Source: Parabacteroides sp. 52 (lineage in GTDB: Bacteria > Bacteroidota > Bacteroidia > Bacteroidales > Tannerellaceae). From it: DNA of 55,379 nt. The notes under the pieces are model-generated. The model had not been told where the DNA came from and did no database searches. It saw only the letters and a list, made by a program, of their open reading frames with translations. A program made the position numbers and the translations under genes. The stretch lies in NCBI RefSeq assembly GCF_010500925.1, contig NZ_QVMG01000015.1:1-55379 (forward strand), in the 5' to 3' direction. Shown here piece by piece: positions 35,183 to 43,891 of this stretch. Numbering within the stretch: position 1 is the first letter of the stretch; each line of letters starts with the position of its first letter.

Positions 35183-35788
35183 TTATTTATTTGCCGGAGA
35201 ATAGTTCTTATTCAGTACTTCCAACAACTCTTCTGTGATGTTGTATGCATCGTTTGACAATAATACATTATCTCCTCCCGTATTGCTCAGGATAATCTGA
35301 TAACCACGGTCCACGTTAAAGGCTTTCAATTGAGAGATAACCGTATCACGTAATACTTCATTCATTTGTTGTTGTTCGGTCATCAACTCCTGAGACAGTT
35401 TGGCATCCAATTCCTGAATATCTTCATTTTTCTTCACCAGACGTTGACGTTCTTGTTCAGCTCTTTCTCTTGACAAGAAAGCATTATTATCAACTTTACG
35501 TTGGAATTCAACCGCATCCTTTTCCAAGTCACGCATTTTCTGAGAAAGATTCAAACGAGCATTCTCCTGACTCTTCATCTGTATCTCATACAAATCCTTT
35601 GCATAGTTATAATTCATTAGAAGAGAATCTATATTTACATAGGCAATCGGCAGAATAGCGGTTGCTTCATCTCCTTGTGCAAAGGCCTTTGTTACTGTAG
35701 TTTCCTTCTTGTTTGAAAATTGCATAACAAACAAAATAATAATTGCGACAGCTAATACGCCATTAATAACGTAATTAATGTTCTTCAT
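35183..35788 (-). CDS. OmpH/Skp-family periplasmic chaperone-like protein
   Basis: The 201-residue protein has an N-terminal membrane anchor or signal (about 8-24) then the OmpH pattern: IAYVNIDSLLMNY, a long charged coiled coil (about 65-160) and a C-terminal strand region (GYQIILSNTGGDNVLLS). Skp-type proteins hold unfolded outer-membrane proteins. The small membrane protein gene lies 28 bp upstream on the same strand. Confidence 0.87.
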   Translation of the reverse strand: MKNINYVINGVLAVAIIILFVMQFSNKKETTVTKAFAQGDEATAILPIAYVNIDSLLMNYNYAKDLYEIQMKSQENARLNLSQKMRDLEKDAVEFQRKVDNNAFLSRERAEQERQRLVKKNEDIQELDAKLSQELMTEQQQMNEVLRDTVISQLKAFNVDRGYQIILSNTGGDNVLLSNDAYNITEELLEVLNKNYSPANK

Positions 35789-35816
35789 ACTGTGTAAATT
35801 AGTTCTTTATACTTTT

Positions 35817-36032
35817 TTAATTTATTTCATTCATTCGCTCAAAGAGACCTTTTTGTTTCATCGCCTCGCGATGTTGTGTCTTTGCGCAATAGATACCTTT
35901 CTCACGCAGTGCTTTGTTACCTCCGACATGTGTATTAGGAAATTTCCCTCCCTTTTTCACAATCACTTGAATAGCCAGCAACACAACACAAATAACAAGA
36001 ATTATAACCGTAAATAAGAGGGTTGTAAGCAT
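35817..36032 (-). CDS. Small conserved membrane protein
   Basis: The 71-residue protein has one membrane helix (about 3-24), then KKGGKFPNTHVGGNKALREKGIYCAKTQHREA. I recognise this pattern as a small Bacteroidales family of unknown function. It has one cysteine in the tail. It lies just upstream of the OmpH gene and probably shares its transcript. A minus-strand -7-like TATATTTG is at 36053-36060. Confidence 0.7.
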   Translation of the reverse strand: MLTTLLFTVIILVICVVLLAIQVIVKKGGKFPNTHVGGNKALREKGIYCAKTQHREAMKQKGLFERMNEIN

Positions 36033-36179
36033 TTTCTTTATATTTGTGGACGCAAATATAAGAGTTTAAGTGATTATAAAGTACCTTTTTGGTATTTTAT
36101 TCTATATTTTTTCGTAGCCAAGATCTTTCTGAAAAAGATTAAGAACAGTATAATAACATCTATAATAGATTATAACATT

Positions 36180-37637
36180 ATGAAGATTACAGACTTAAAT
36201 CCAAAAATCGTATGGAAGTTCTTCCATGAAGTGACCCAAGTGCCCCGTCCCTCTAAAAAGGAAGGCCAAATTATTGCATACCTGGAAGGATTTGCCAAAC
36301 AGTATAATATAGCCCTTAAAAAGGATGAAGCCGGCAATATCCTTATGTCTAAACCGGCCACTGCAGGAATGGAAAACCGGCCAACGGTTATCCTGCAATC
36401 GCATATGGACATGGTCTGTGAAAAGAACAGCGACAAAGTATTCAACTTCGATACCGATCCTATTGAAACAGTGATCGATGGAGAATGGTTACATGCCAAC
36501 GGCACCACCCTGGGAGCTGACAATGGCATCGGGGTAGCTGCCGAATTAGCCATACTGGCTTCCGATGATATCGAACATGGTCCGATTGAATGTTTGTTCA
36601 CGGTTGATGAAGAGACCGGTCTGACAGGGGCTCAGGCCTTAAAAGAAGGTTTCATGACAGGAGATATTCTGCTCAACCTGGACAGCGAGGACGAAGGTGA
36701 AATATTCATCGGATGTGCCGGCGGTAAAGACACCAAAGCATTGTTTACCTATACTCCGGAAGAGGCTCCAAAGGAATATCAATACTTACGTATCACCATC
36801 AAAGGATTGAACGGTGGACACTCCGGTGGTGAAATTCACAAAGGACTGGGTAATGCCAACAAACTATTGGTTCGTTATCTTTATCTATTGAAAAAAAATT
36901 ACCCATTCCTGTTGTGCGAGATCAATGGAGGCAACCTGCATAACGCCATTCCCCGCGAAGCCTATGCGGTTATCGGCATCCTGCCCCGTGACAAAGAAAA
37001 TGCGCGTATATTATTGAATCATTTCACGGCAGATATAGAGAACGAACTCAAACATGTCGATCCAAATGTACAGATAATCATGGAGTCTACCGATCAACCG
37101 GCCTTCTGTATCGACAACCAGACAGCGACGAACCTATTGTACAGCCTTCATGCCTGTCCACACGGTGTTATTGCAATGAGTCATGACATCGAAGGCCTGG
37201 TAGAAACATCCACCAACCTTGCCTCTGTGAAGATGAAAGAAAACAACACCATCCTGGTAGGTACAAGTCAACGCAGCTCCATCGAGTCTAGCAAAATAGC
37301 GATTGCCAACACAGTGGCTTCCACCTTCTTACTGGCCAACGCCAAAGTTACACATGGAGATGGATATCCGGGCTGGTCTCCCAACCCCAACTCCAAGATC
37401 CTTCAGGTTGCTGAAGACTCTTATTCCAAACTCTTTGGCAAGAAAGCAAAAATCATGGCCATCCATGCCGGATTGGAATGTGGTCTTTTCCTTGAGAAAT
37501 ATCCTCAGTTGGATATGATCTCTTTCGGCCCAACCTTACGCGAGGTGCACTCTCCCAGCGAAAAGATTAAAATCGACACCGTAGACTTGTGGTGGAAACA
37601 TTTACTTGAAATATTAAAGAGTCTGCCGGCAAAATAA
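36180..37637 (+). CDS. pepD: Aminoacyl-histidine dipeptidase (peptidase D)
   Basis: This 485-residue M20-family di-zinc dipeptidase has a metal His in LQSHMDMVCEK, the bridging Asp in GADNGIGVA, the catalytic Glu in TVDEETGLTGA and a later HAGLECG. The lid domain contains GGHSGGEIHKG. PepD cleaves Xaa-His dipeptides in the cytoplasm. No signal peptide is seen. It is monocistronic with its own terminator. Confidence 0.94.
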   Translation: MKITDLNPKIVWKFFHEVTQVPRPSKKEGQIIAYLEGFAKQYNIALKKDEAGNILMSKPATAGMENRPTVILQSHMDMVCEKNSDKVFNFDTDPIETVIDGEWLHANGTTLGADNGIGVAAELAILASDDIEHGPIECLFTVDEETGLTGAQALKEGFMTGDILLNLDSEDEGEIFIGCAGGKDTKALFTYTPEEAPKEYQYLRITIKGLNGGHSGGEIHKGLGNANKLLVRYLYLLKKNYPFLLCEINGGNLHNAIPREAYAVIGILPRDKENARILLNHFTADIENELKHVDPNVQIIMESTDQPAFCIDNQTATNLLYSLHACPHGVIAMSHDIEGLVETSTNLASVKMKENNTILVGTSQRSSIESSKIAIANTVASTFLLANAKVTHGDGYPGWSPNPNSKILQVAEDSYSKLFGKKAKIMAIHAGLECGLFLEKYPQLDMISFGPTLREVHSPSEKIKIDTVDLWWKHLLEILKSLPAK

Positions 37638-37658
37638 AACGAATAGATAAACGTTATA

Positions 37659-37690
37659 AGAGAGGATGTTGCATAACATCCTCTTTTTTT
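37659..37690 (+). terminator. Terminator of pepD
   Basis: Stem GAGGATGTT/AACATCCTC has a GCAT loop, followed by T7. Confidence 0.9.
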
Positions 37691-37723
37691 ATGCTTTAGG
37701 CATTCATTTAATAAAAGTCTGAA

Positions 37724-39241
37724 ATGAAAAGATATACGATATTATTTCTATTTATTCCCCTCCTGGCTAGCATATTGCTGCCGGCTTGTGACAATGGATT
37801 CGACGATGACTATTCGACCAACCCGGGTCATCGCTTAAGTTTTTCCAAGGACACCTTATCTTTCGATACGGTCTTCACGACAATCGGATCGGCTACCCGT
37901 CAATTCATGATATACAACACCAACAGCAAGCCTCTCAATATGGAGAATATTCGCCTGGCGGGAGAAAACAACAACGGTTTTTATATCAATGTAGACGGAC
38001 GCAAAGGCACTTCTTTTGACAATATACGGATCGAAGGAAAAGACAGCATGTACGTTTTCGTGGAAGTCAAAGTAGATCCCAACGGCAGTAACCAACCGCT
38101 GATAGTACAGGATTCCATCCTCTTTTCCGTCCATGGAATCCGGCAAAGCGTATTACTCGAAGCTTACGGACAAGACGTACACCTGCATAAAAACGGTTTA
38201 TTAATTACCCAAGATTCTATTTTCAAGGCCGACCGCCCTTATCTGATTTATGACAGTCTGTATATTGCTGAAGGAGCCAAGGTTGAGATTGAAGAGGGAG
38301 CCATATTCTATATGCATGACACAGCCAGTATCGTTGTCCATGGCAGCATACAAGCCCATGGGAGTCAGGAATTCCCCATCCTCTTCCGGGGTGACCGCCT
38401 GGATTATATCCTGGAAGAGACCCTGCCTTACGACCGTTCACCGGCTCAATGGAATGGATTTATTTTCCATCCGGAGAGTTACGACAATACAATGGATCAC
38501 GTCATTATCCGTAATGGGAAAACAGGTATTTCCTGCGAAGCGGCTGACCCGTCCGTATCCAAACTGAAAATAACAAACTCACAGATAAGCAATATGGATG
38601 GTACTGTATTGGCGGCTATCAATTGTAATATCGAAGTGATCAACACGGAAATGACCAATGCTACGGTTGCCATAGCCGCACTTATTGGCGGAGAATACCG
38701 TTTTATTCATTCCACATTGACCAATCAGATGACTTTATCTCCCCGAAGAGATTCTATACCCTACGAAGTAAATACACAAAAGAAATCGCACACATTGGTA
38801 TTATCCAACATCTTACCGGGAAGAAAAGAGACAGCTCCGCTCACTGCCACCTTTGATAATTGCATTATCGACGGGAATTACAGCCCCGGTATCAAACCGT
38901 TGACAGGTGAAATCCTGTTAAACGAACAAGAAGGTACCACCTTTGACTACCGCTTCAACCACTGTGTCATAAAAACAGTAAAAGAAGACGGAAATACGAA
39001 CTTCAACGAAGTCATCTTCACCAAAAAGAACCTGGCTTACCGGCTTCTGGGAGGAAAAGACAATAAATATGCTTACGACTTCCACCTGGCAAACGACACC
39101 ACCGCAGGGGTAGGTAAAGCCGATCCGGCCATTACCGCTTTATACCCGGTAGACCGCTATGGAGTAAACAGGCTGACAAGTCCTCATGGCCCAACAATCG
39201 GAGCCTACGAATTTGTCCCTGAAGAAAAAAAGGAGGAATAA
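37724..39241 (+). CDS. Lipoprotein with parallel beta-helix
   Basis: The 505-residue protein has a lipoprotein signal ending LLPAC (Cys22). The N-terminal part is a beta-sandwich (FDTVFTTIGSATRQFMIYN). From about 165 to 400 it has right-handed beta-helix character (short strands with GAIFYMHDTASIVVHGSI, MDHVIIRNGKTGISC). The end is PTIGAYEF. It is a conserved Bacteroidales surface or periplasmic lipoprotein with unknown role. The next gene starts 30 bp downstream, so the two are probably cotranscribed. Confidence 0.75.
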   Translation: MKRYTILFLFIPLLASILLPACDNGFDDDYSTNPGHRLSFSKDTLSFDTVFTTIGSATRQFMIYNTNSKPLNMENIRLAGENNNGFYINVDGRKGTSFDNIRIEGKDSMYVFVEVKVDPNGSNQPLIVQDSILFSVHGIRQSVLLEAYGQDVHLHKNGLLITQDSIFKADRPYLIYDSLYIAEGAKVEIEEGAIFYMHDTASIVVHGSIQAHGSQEFPILFRGDRLDYILEETLPYDRSPAQWNGFIFHPESYDNTMDHVIIRNGKTGISCEAADPSVSKLKITNSQISNMDGTVLAAINCNIEVINTEMTNATVAIAALIGGEYRFIHSTLTNQMTLSPRRDSIPYEVNTQKKSHTLVLSNILPGRKETAPLTATFDNCIIDGNYSPGIKPLTGEILLNEQEGTTFDYRFNHCVIKTVKEDGNTNFNEVIFTKKNLAYRLLGGKDNKYAYDFHLANDTTAGVGKADPAITALYPVDRYGVNRLTSPHGPTIGAYEFVPEEKKEE

Positions 39242-39271
39242 AAATCGCTTCCTCCTCCAACCAACCTTCCT

Positions 39272-40345
39272 ATGAAATCATTTTTTATTTTTATATTTCT
39301 CCTTTGCGGCGGGTACTTCCCGGCAAACGCCCAGATAAACTTCCGGGTGATGTGGTACAATGCAGAGAACGTATTCGATCCGGCAGATAATCCCTCCACG
39401 AACGACGAGGAGTTTTCACCCTCCGGCAACCGCCGTTGGACCTACAAACGATACCGTCACAAATTACAACAAATAGCCAAAGTGATCACGGCTGCCGGCG
39501 AATGGGATACGCCGGCATTGGTTGGCTTATGCGAAGTGGAAAACGATTCGGTCATGACCCACCTTCTGCGTCAGACTCCTCTGCGCCAGCAACACTATCG
39601 CTATTGCATGACCCAAGGATCCGATCCGCGAGGTATTCAGATTGCCCTGCTCTATCAACGAGACAAATTTGCCTATCAAGGACATACCTCTTATCCTGTT
39701 CACTTCACACAAAAACAAGAAAAACCCACCCGTGACATCCTGCATGTATGGGGAAGGGTGAATGAAAAAGAGATTCTCGACGTATTCCTTTGCCATTTTC
39801 CTTCCCGCTCCGGGGGAGAAAAAGAAACAGAAATATACCGGATCGAAGCGGCCCGCCTCTTGCGCCACCTCTGCGATTCGGTGCACAGCCAACGCGAATC
39901 CCCCTATCTCTTATTAATGGGTGATTTCAACGATACACCGGCAAACAAAAGCATCCGCGAGATATTGCATGCACTCCCTTTTCAGACAGACGCACCCGCC
40001 CCATACGCACCTGCCCCTTTACCTGGTACTCCTTCCGCTCCGCCCCTTCTCCTGTATAACCTATTTGCCGACCCGGCACGATTTCCCTTTCCGGGAAGCC
40101 ATAAATACCAGGGAGAATGGGCGCAACTGGATCAAATAATCGTCAGTAGTCAATTGATTAACAAAACCGGACGCATACAGCTCCTTCCCGAAAGCGTCCG
40201 CCTATTCACCCCCTCCTTTCTCCTTATCCAGGATAAAACAGGACGAGGCCTACGCCCCCACCGCAGTTTTTATGGCTTCCAATACGAAAAAGGATACAGC
40301 GACCATTTGCCGCTACTCATCGACCTGCATATCACCTATCCGTAA
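39272..40345 (+). CDS. Secreted endonuclease/exonuclease/phosphatase-family protein
   Basis: The 357-residue protein has a signal peptide (1-20, ending ANA). The DNase I-like fold is shown by FRVMWYNAENVFD, LVGLCEVEND (metal Glu), LLMGDFNDTP (catalytic Asp-Asn) and the C-terminal GYSDHLPLL (catalytic His). Substrate could be nucleic acid or a phospho-compound; sequence does not decide. A proline-rich patch near 235-260 is an insertion. Confidence 0.85.
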   Translation: MKSFFIFIFLLCGGYFPANAQINFRVMWYNAENVFDPADNPSTNDEEFSPSGNRRWTYKRYRHKLQQIAKVITAAGEWDTPALVGLCEVENDSVMTHLLRQTPLRQQHYRYCMTQGSDPRGIQIALLYQRDKFAYQGHTSYPVHFTQKQEKPTRDILHVWGRVNEKEILDVFLCHFPSRSGGEKETEIYRIEAARLLRHLCDSVHSQRESPYLLLMGDFNDTPANKSIREILHALPFQTDAPAPYAPAPLPGTPSAPPLLLYNLFADPARFPFPGSHKYQGEWAQLDQIIVSSQLINKTGRIQLLPESVRLFTPSFLLIQDKTGRGLRPHRSFYGFQYEKGYSDHLPLLIDLHITYP

Positions 40346-40802
40346 AAAAAACAATGCAGCTCAGCATTTCTCATTGATAGCTAAAACAGCCTTAGCCATT
40401 CTCAAAAATGACACTACTTCCCCAAAGAGTATACGTACCAGCAGAAAAGCGGCGGCAGGAAGTGATAACGATTTACTTGTACGGATGAATCCCAAGTGGA
40501 CATTTGAATCTATTTGCCCTTTTTAAGGGCATTCTATTGTTGCTGATGGGCATCGACAATATTGCTGAAGCCCTTCGACAATGTTGCCGATGCGCATCGG
40601 CAATATTGCTGATGCCCATCAGCAACAGAATACACCCTCCATAAGTACCTTTTTTTAACGCTTTGTTGACGCAAGATATGAAGCGGGGGTGTATCCTCGA
40701 TAAATTATAATTCATTACATTTGCCGGACCAGGTTGATAGCAAGAGTCCTGTTGCAGAGGCAAGAAATAAATATTATTACTTTTGCAATAAGATTGTTTC
40801 AG
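40346..40802. other. 457-bp gene-free stretch with array R5 and upstream region of the ABC operon
   Basis: No convincing gene is present. It holds hairpin array R5 (40531-40632), then 170 bp of leader. TACTTTTG at 40778-40785 fits a -7 box for the importer operon, without a clear -33. I looked for TPP-riboswitch elements because the downstream binding protein is NMT1/SsuA-like and did not find them. Confidence 0.6.
40531..40632. repeat. Hairpin array R5 of the 22-bp-period family
   Basis: The end at 40531-40553 is followed by three units (40554-40575, 40576-40597, 40598-40619) and the opposite end at 40620-40632. A 15-bp perfect inverted repeat (GTTGCTGATGGGCAT, 40539-40553 and 40612-40626) bounds it. 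Internal hairpins keep a 6-nt loop, for example TTGCCGA-TGCGCA-TCGGCAA. It belongs to the same subfamily as array R1. Confidence 0.85.
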
Positions 40803-41705
40803 ATGAAGTATATACTGTTATTCGTATTCGTTAGCCTGTTGACCGGCTGTCATTCTACTAAAAAGGAGAAGGAAGGCTGTCTATACGTATCCGTTTTACG
40901 GGGTCCTTCCGCCATTGCATTGGCTTCATGGATGGAGAATCCTCCGGTTATAAACGGGAAAAAGGTTGTTCTCGACATAGTCGATTCGCCCCTGCAAATG
41001 CAAGCAGCGATCCTAAAAGAGACAACGGACATGGCCGTTTTACCTATGATCACGGCTGCCAACCTGCACACCAAAGGGGTGAACTACCTCTTGGCCGGAT
41101 GTCCGGTATGGGGTACCTTGTATCTTGTAGGAAAGCCGGATGCCCGACAGGTGCATTTGTTCGGAGCCGGAACCACTCCGGATATATTGGCGCGGTATTA
41201 CCTGGACACAAAAGAAAAGAAATACACATTGAATTATACCTTAAATACCGCCTCGGAAGTAGCCCAGGGTTTATTGAGCGGAAGAGTTGAAGCTGCCGTA
41301 CTAAGCGAACCTTTTGTCAGCCTCGTCTTGAACCGGGACAAGACGATACAGTTACTGGCCGACCTGAATCATCCGGACGTTTCTTCCCCGGGATTTCCTC
41401 AGACAGCCATCTTACTCCATCCGGCATTGCAACCGGCCAGGAAACAGATAGACAGCCTACTTCAAGGCTGTTGCCAATACGCACAGGAATATCCCACAGA
41501 GGTGATTCGTCTCTTGCAGTCGCGGCAGGTGTTTCCTCAAGGCATACTCAGTGCGGCTACGATCGAACGATGCAAGATTCACTACAAGCCCGTATATGAA
41601 GCAGAGAAAGAGATTCGTTCTTTTCTGCAGTTAATCTACACATACGCTCCCCAGGCCGTAGGGGGAGAATTACCCGATCACACTTTTTACAGCGTCGCGG
41701 AATGA
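40803..41705 (+). CDS. ABC importer substrate-binding lipoprotein (NMT1/SsuA-like)
   Basis: The 300-residue protein starts at ATG 40803 with lipobox LLTGC (Cys16); the open frame back to 40734 covers the promoter. It has the type II binding-protein plan with GPSAIALASWM at the ligand-binding start, a hinge at DMAVLPMITAANL, and VEAAVLSEPFVSLVL. It resembles binding proteins for sulfonates, thiamine precursors or aromatic compounds; the ligand is unknown. Its stop overlaps the next start (ATGA), so the two genes are translationally coupled. Confidence 0.85.
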   Translation: MKYILLFVFVSLLTGCHSTKKEKEGCLYVSVLRGPSAIALASWMENPPVINGKKVVLDIVDSPLQMQAAILKETTDMAVLPMITAANLHTKGVNYLLAGCPVWGTLYLVGKPDARQVHLFGAGTTPDILARYYLDTKEKKYTLNYTLNTASEVAQGLLSGRVEAAVLSEPFVSLVLNRDKTIQLLADLNHPDVSSPGFPQTAILLHPALQPARKQIDSLLQGCCQYAQEYPTEVIRLLQSRQVFPQGILSAATIERCKIHYKPVYEAEKEIRSFLQLIYTYAPQAVGGELPDHTFYSVAE

Positions 41706-43084
41706 AAAAGAAAGGAATCATTACCATCGCTTCCATAGTCCTGTTGTTGATCGGCTGGCAAATGATAGCCCTCTGGGTTAACCAACCGGAATGGATGCCT
41801 TCCTTGCCGCGACTGATAACAACATTAATCGAACTCCTCACCCACTCTTCCTTCTATCTGTCGGTAGGTTTCACCCTTTTGCGCGGCCTTTGTGGCATCT
41901 TCCTCTCCCTGGTTACAGCCACCTGCCTGGCGGTCCTCTTTGCCCGGTTCGCATGGCTTCACGAACTCTTTCGTCCCTTATTGAGCCTTATGCGCTCCGT
42001 GCCTGTCATCTCTTTTATATTATTAGCTGTACTCTTTTTACATCCGGAAAGCATCCCGCTCTTGATTGGTTTTCTTACCATGTTTCCTCTGTTGACAGAA
42101 AATCTGACAAAAGGCGTGCGTGCCTTGCGTCCGGAATTGTATATATTCTCCCAGCAGTTTCGGTTAGGTAGAAGAAATAAAATCACGCAAATCATCTATC
42201 CCCAACTGAAACCCTTTTTATACAGCGGATTAGCCTCTGCTGCCGGCTTCGGATGGCGTGCCATAATCATGGGTGAGGTGCTTTCACAAGGCTCCTGGGG
42301 TATAGGCAGTGAGATGAAAAAGGCACAAACATTTATCGCCGTCCCGGAATTATTGGCTTGGACTGCGGTAGCTATCCTGATCAGCTATCTGACAGATAAA
42401 GGGATCCATGCACTCGCGACTCAGAAAATCCCAATAACTTATGCCTCGAAAAACAAAGAAAAAATGCCTCCAAACGGATACTTGGGATTGCCTATTCAGT
42501 TAACGGATGTATCTTACCGGTATGGCGTCTCCCACTTCTCTTACTCGTTTCAAGCCGGAAAGGTATATGGTCTCTCCGCTCCGTCCGGCACAGGAAAGAC
42601 TACACTTATAAATCTGATAAACGGCACTTTGATCCCCACAGAAGGGAAAATAAAGATAAACCGAAGAAAAGGCATTGCTTCTCTCTTTCAAGAGCCTGTA
42701 TTGCTTTCACACCTAACGGTTGAAGAAAATATAATGCTTCCGCTCAGTCGTTTGTTTACCCGGGAAAAAGCCTACTCATACATACAATCCCTGATCAAAG
42801 AAGTTGAAATAGAGGAACTGACCGGACGTTATCCCGATGAGTTAAGTTACGGCCAACAGCAGCGGGTAGCCTTGATACGGGCTTTGGCCTATCCTTCCCC
42901 TTTCCTGTTTATGGACGAACCGTTCAAAGGCTTGGACAGTGATTTAGGCAAACGAATCATCGAATGTGTAAAAAGAAGACAGGCCACCCAAAAACAAACC
43001 ATCCTGTTCTCCTCCCATCAGATAGAGGAGCTGATGCTTCTGGCAGAAGAAGTCGTTTATTTAAAAACACCCTGTCATTTATAG
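41702..43084 (+). CDS. Fused ABC importer permease-ATPase
   Basis: This single 460-residue reading frame joins two usually separate proteins. Residues about 1-245 are an SsuC/TauC-type permease with about six helices and an EAA-like loop (LRPELYIFSQQFRLGRRNKITQIIYPQLKP, shortened here as EAA region near 145-170). Residues about 260-460 are an ABC ATPase: Walker A APSGTGKT, Q-loop LFQEP, signature LSYGQQQR, Walker B FLFMDEP and H-loop SSHQIEE. It pairs with the binding lipoprotein just upstream, giving a complete importer from two genes. Confidence 0.88.
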   Translation: MKKKGIITIASIVLLLIGWQMIALWVNQPEWMPSLPRLITTLIELLTHSSFYLSVGFTLLRGLCGIFLSLVTATCLAVLFARFAWLHELFRPLLSLMRSVPVISFILLAVLFLHPESIPLLIGFLTMFPLLTENLTKGVRALRPELYIFSQQFRLGRRNKITQIIYPQLKPFLYSGLASAAGFGWRAIIMGEVLSQGSWGIGSEMKKAQTFIAVPELLAWTAVAILISYLTDKGIHALATQKIPITYASKNKEKMPPNGYLGLPIQLTDVSYRYGVSHFSYSFQAGKVYGLSAPSGTGKTTLINLINGTLIPTEGKIKINRRKGIASLFQEPVLLSHLTVEENIMLPLSRLFTREKAYSYIQSLIKEVEIEELTGRYPDELSYGQQQRVALIRALAYPSPFLFMDEPFKGLDSDLGKRIIECVKRRQATQKQTILFSSHQIEELMLLAEEVVYLKTPCHL

Positions 43085-43115
43085 ATAAAGACTTCATTTA
43101 CCGGAAATAAATGAC

Positions 43116-43123
43116 TATCTTTG
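43116..43123 (+). promoter_or_regulatory. Candidate -7 box for the cold-shock-domain gene
   Basis: TATCTTTG fits TAnnTTTG. It lies 172 bp before the start codon, predicting a leader of about 165 nt. A hairpin CGGTGT/ACACCG at 43251-43268 lies near the start codon. Confidence 0.5.
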
Positions 43124-43295
43124 TACACACAGACAATCAAGTTCATTCTGATCTCTATCTTTTCTGCTACATTCCAGGCAAGATACCCAGGTTTTCTCTT
43201 GGTAGAAACAGACTTTTTAAACTTCCTTGTTTTATTTCTATAGCTGGCGTCGGTGTCCTTATACACCGGTAATTATTAATCTATTAAATGCACAT

Positions 43296-43742
43296 ATGGC
43301 AAATTCAGGATCATTCAACAAACGAGACAACGAAAAGAAAAGACTTTCCAAACGATTGGAAAAACAACAGAAAAAAGAAGAGAGAAAAAACAACAACAAA
43401 GGAAAGTCGTTCGAAGACATGATTGCGTATGTGGATGAAAATGGAGTGATAACAAGTACCCCACCTGAAGCTAAAAAAGAAGAAGTAAATCTGGAAGATA
43501 TATCTATCTCAACACCTAAGAAAGAAGAAGTCGAAGAAATACTCGTGCACAGAGGAAAGGTTGATCACTTCAACTCCTCCAAAGGGTATGGTTTTATAAA
43601 AGACCTGGGAACGAATGAAAAATATTTCTTTCATGTGAGTAGCACAGAAGAAGAAATAGATGAAGAAGACATTGTTCTTTTTGAATTGGAAAGAGGACCT
43701 AAAGGCATGAATGCCGTTCATATAAAGCTGGAGGTCAAATAA
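43296..43742 (+). CDS. Cold-shock-domain RNA-binding protein with charged N-terminal extension
   Basis: The 148-residue protein starts at ATG 43296 (MANSGSFNKRDNEKKR). Residues 1-80 are highly charged and probably disordered (KKEERKNNNKGKSFEDM), followed by a C-terminal cold-shock domain (about 85-148) with RNP motifs GKVDHFNSSKGYGFIKD and KYFFHVSS. Such extended CSD proteins are common in Bacteroidetes and probably act as RNA chaperones. A long leader precedes it and array R4 directly follows it. Confidence 0.87.
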   Translation: MANSGSFNKRDNEKKRLSKRLEKQQKKEERKNNNKGKSFEDMIAYVDENGVITSTPPEAKKEEVNLEDISISTPKKEEVEEILVHRGKVDHFNSSKGYGFIKDLGTNEKYFFHVSSTEEEIDEEDIVLFELERGPKGMNAVHIKLEVK

Positions 43743-43768
43743 TATACATAAAATAAAAAAATCCGGGA

Positions 43769-43870
43769 TTATTTTAGTGTTGATAGCTATCGTCAGTACT
43801 GTTGACAGCTATCGTTACTACTGATGATAGCTATCGTTACTACTGACGATAGCTATCAACACTAGAATTT
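43769..43870. repeat. Hairpin array R4 of the 22-bp-period family
   Basis: The end at 43769-43790 is followed by three units (43791-43812, 43813-43834, 43835-43856) and the opposite end from 43857. The outer 24 bp at 43775-43798 and 43841-43864 are perfect inverted copies. Each hairpin loop is built from the palindrome ATAGCTAT or a near copy. It fills the gap between two convergent genes that lack another clear terminator. Confidence 0.85.
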
Positions 43871-43891
43871 CCTCTGCCAATTATTCTTCCA

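Noticed and set aside
40633..40802. TPP riboswitch before the NMT1/SsuA-like importer
   Set aside because: The conserved CTGAGA and the second-arm elements are not found.
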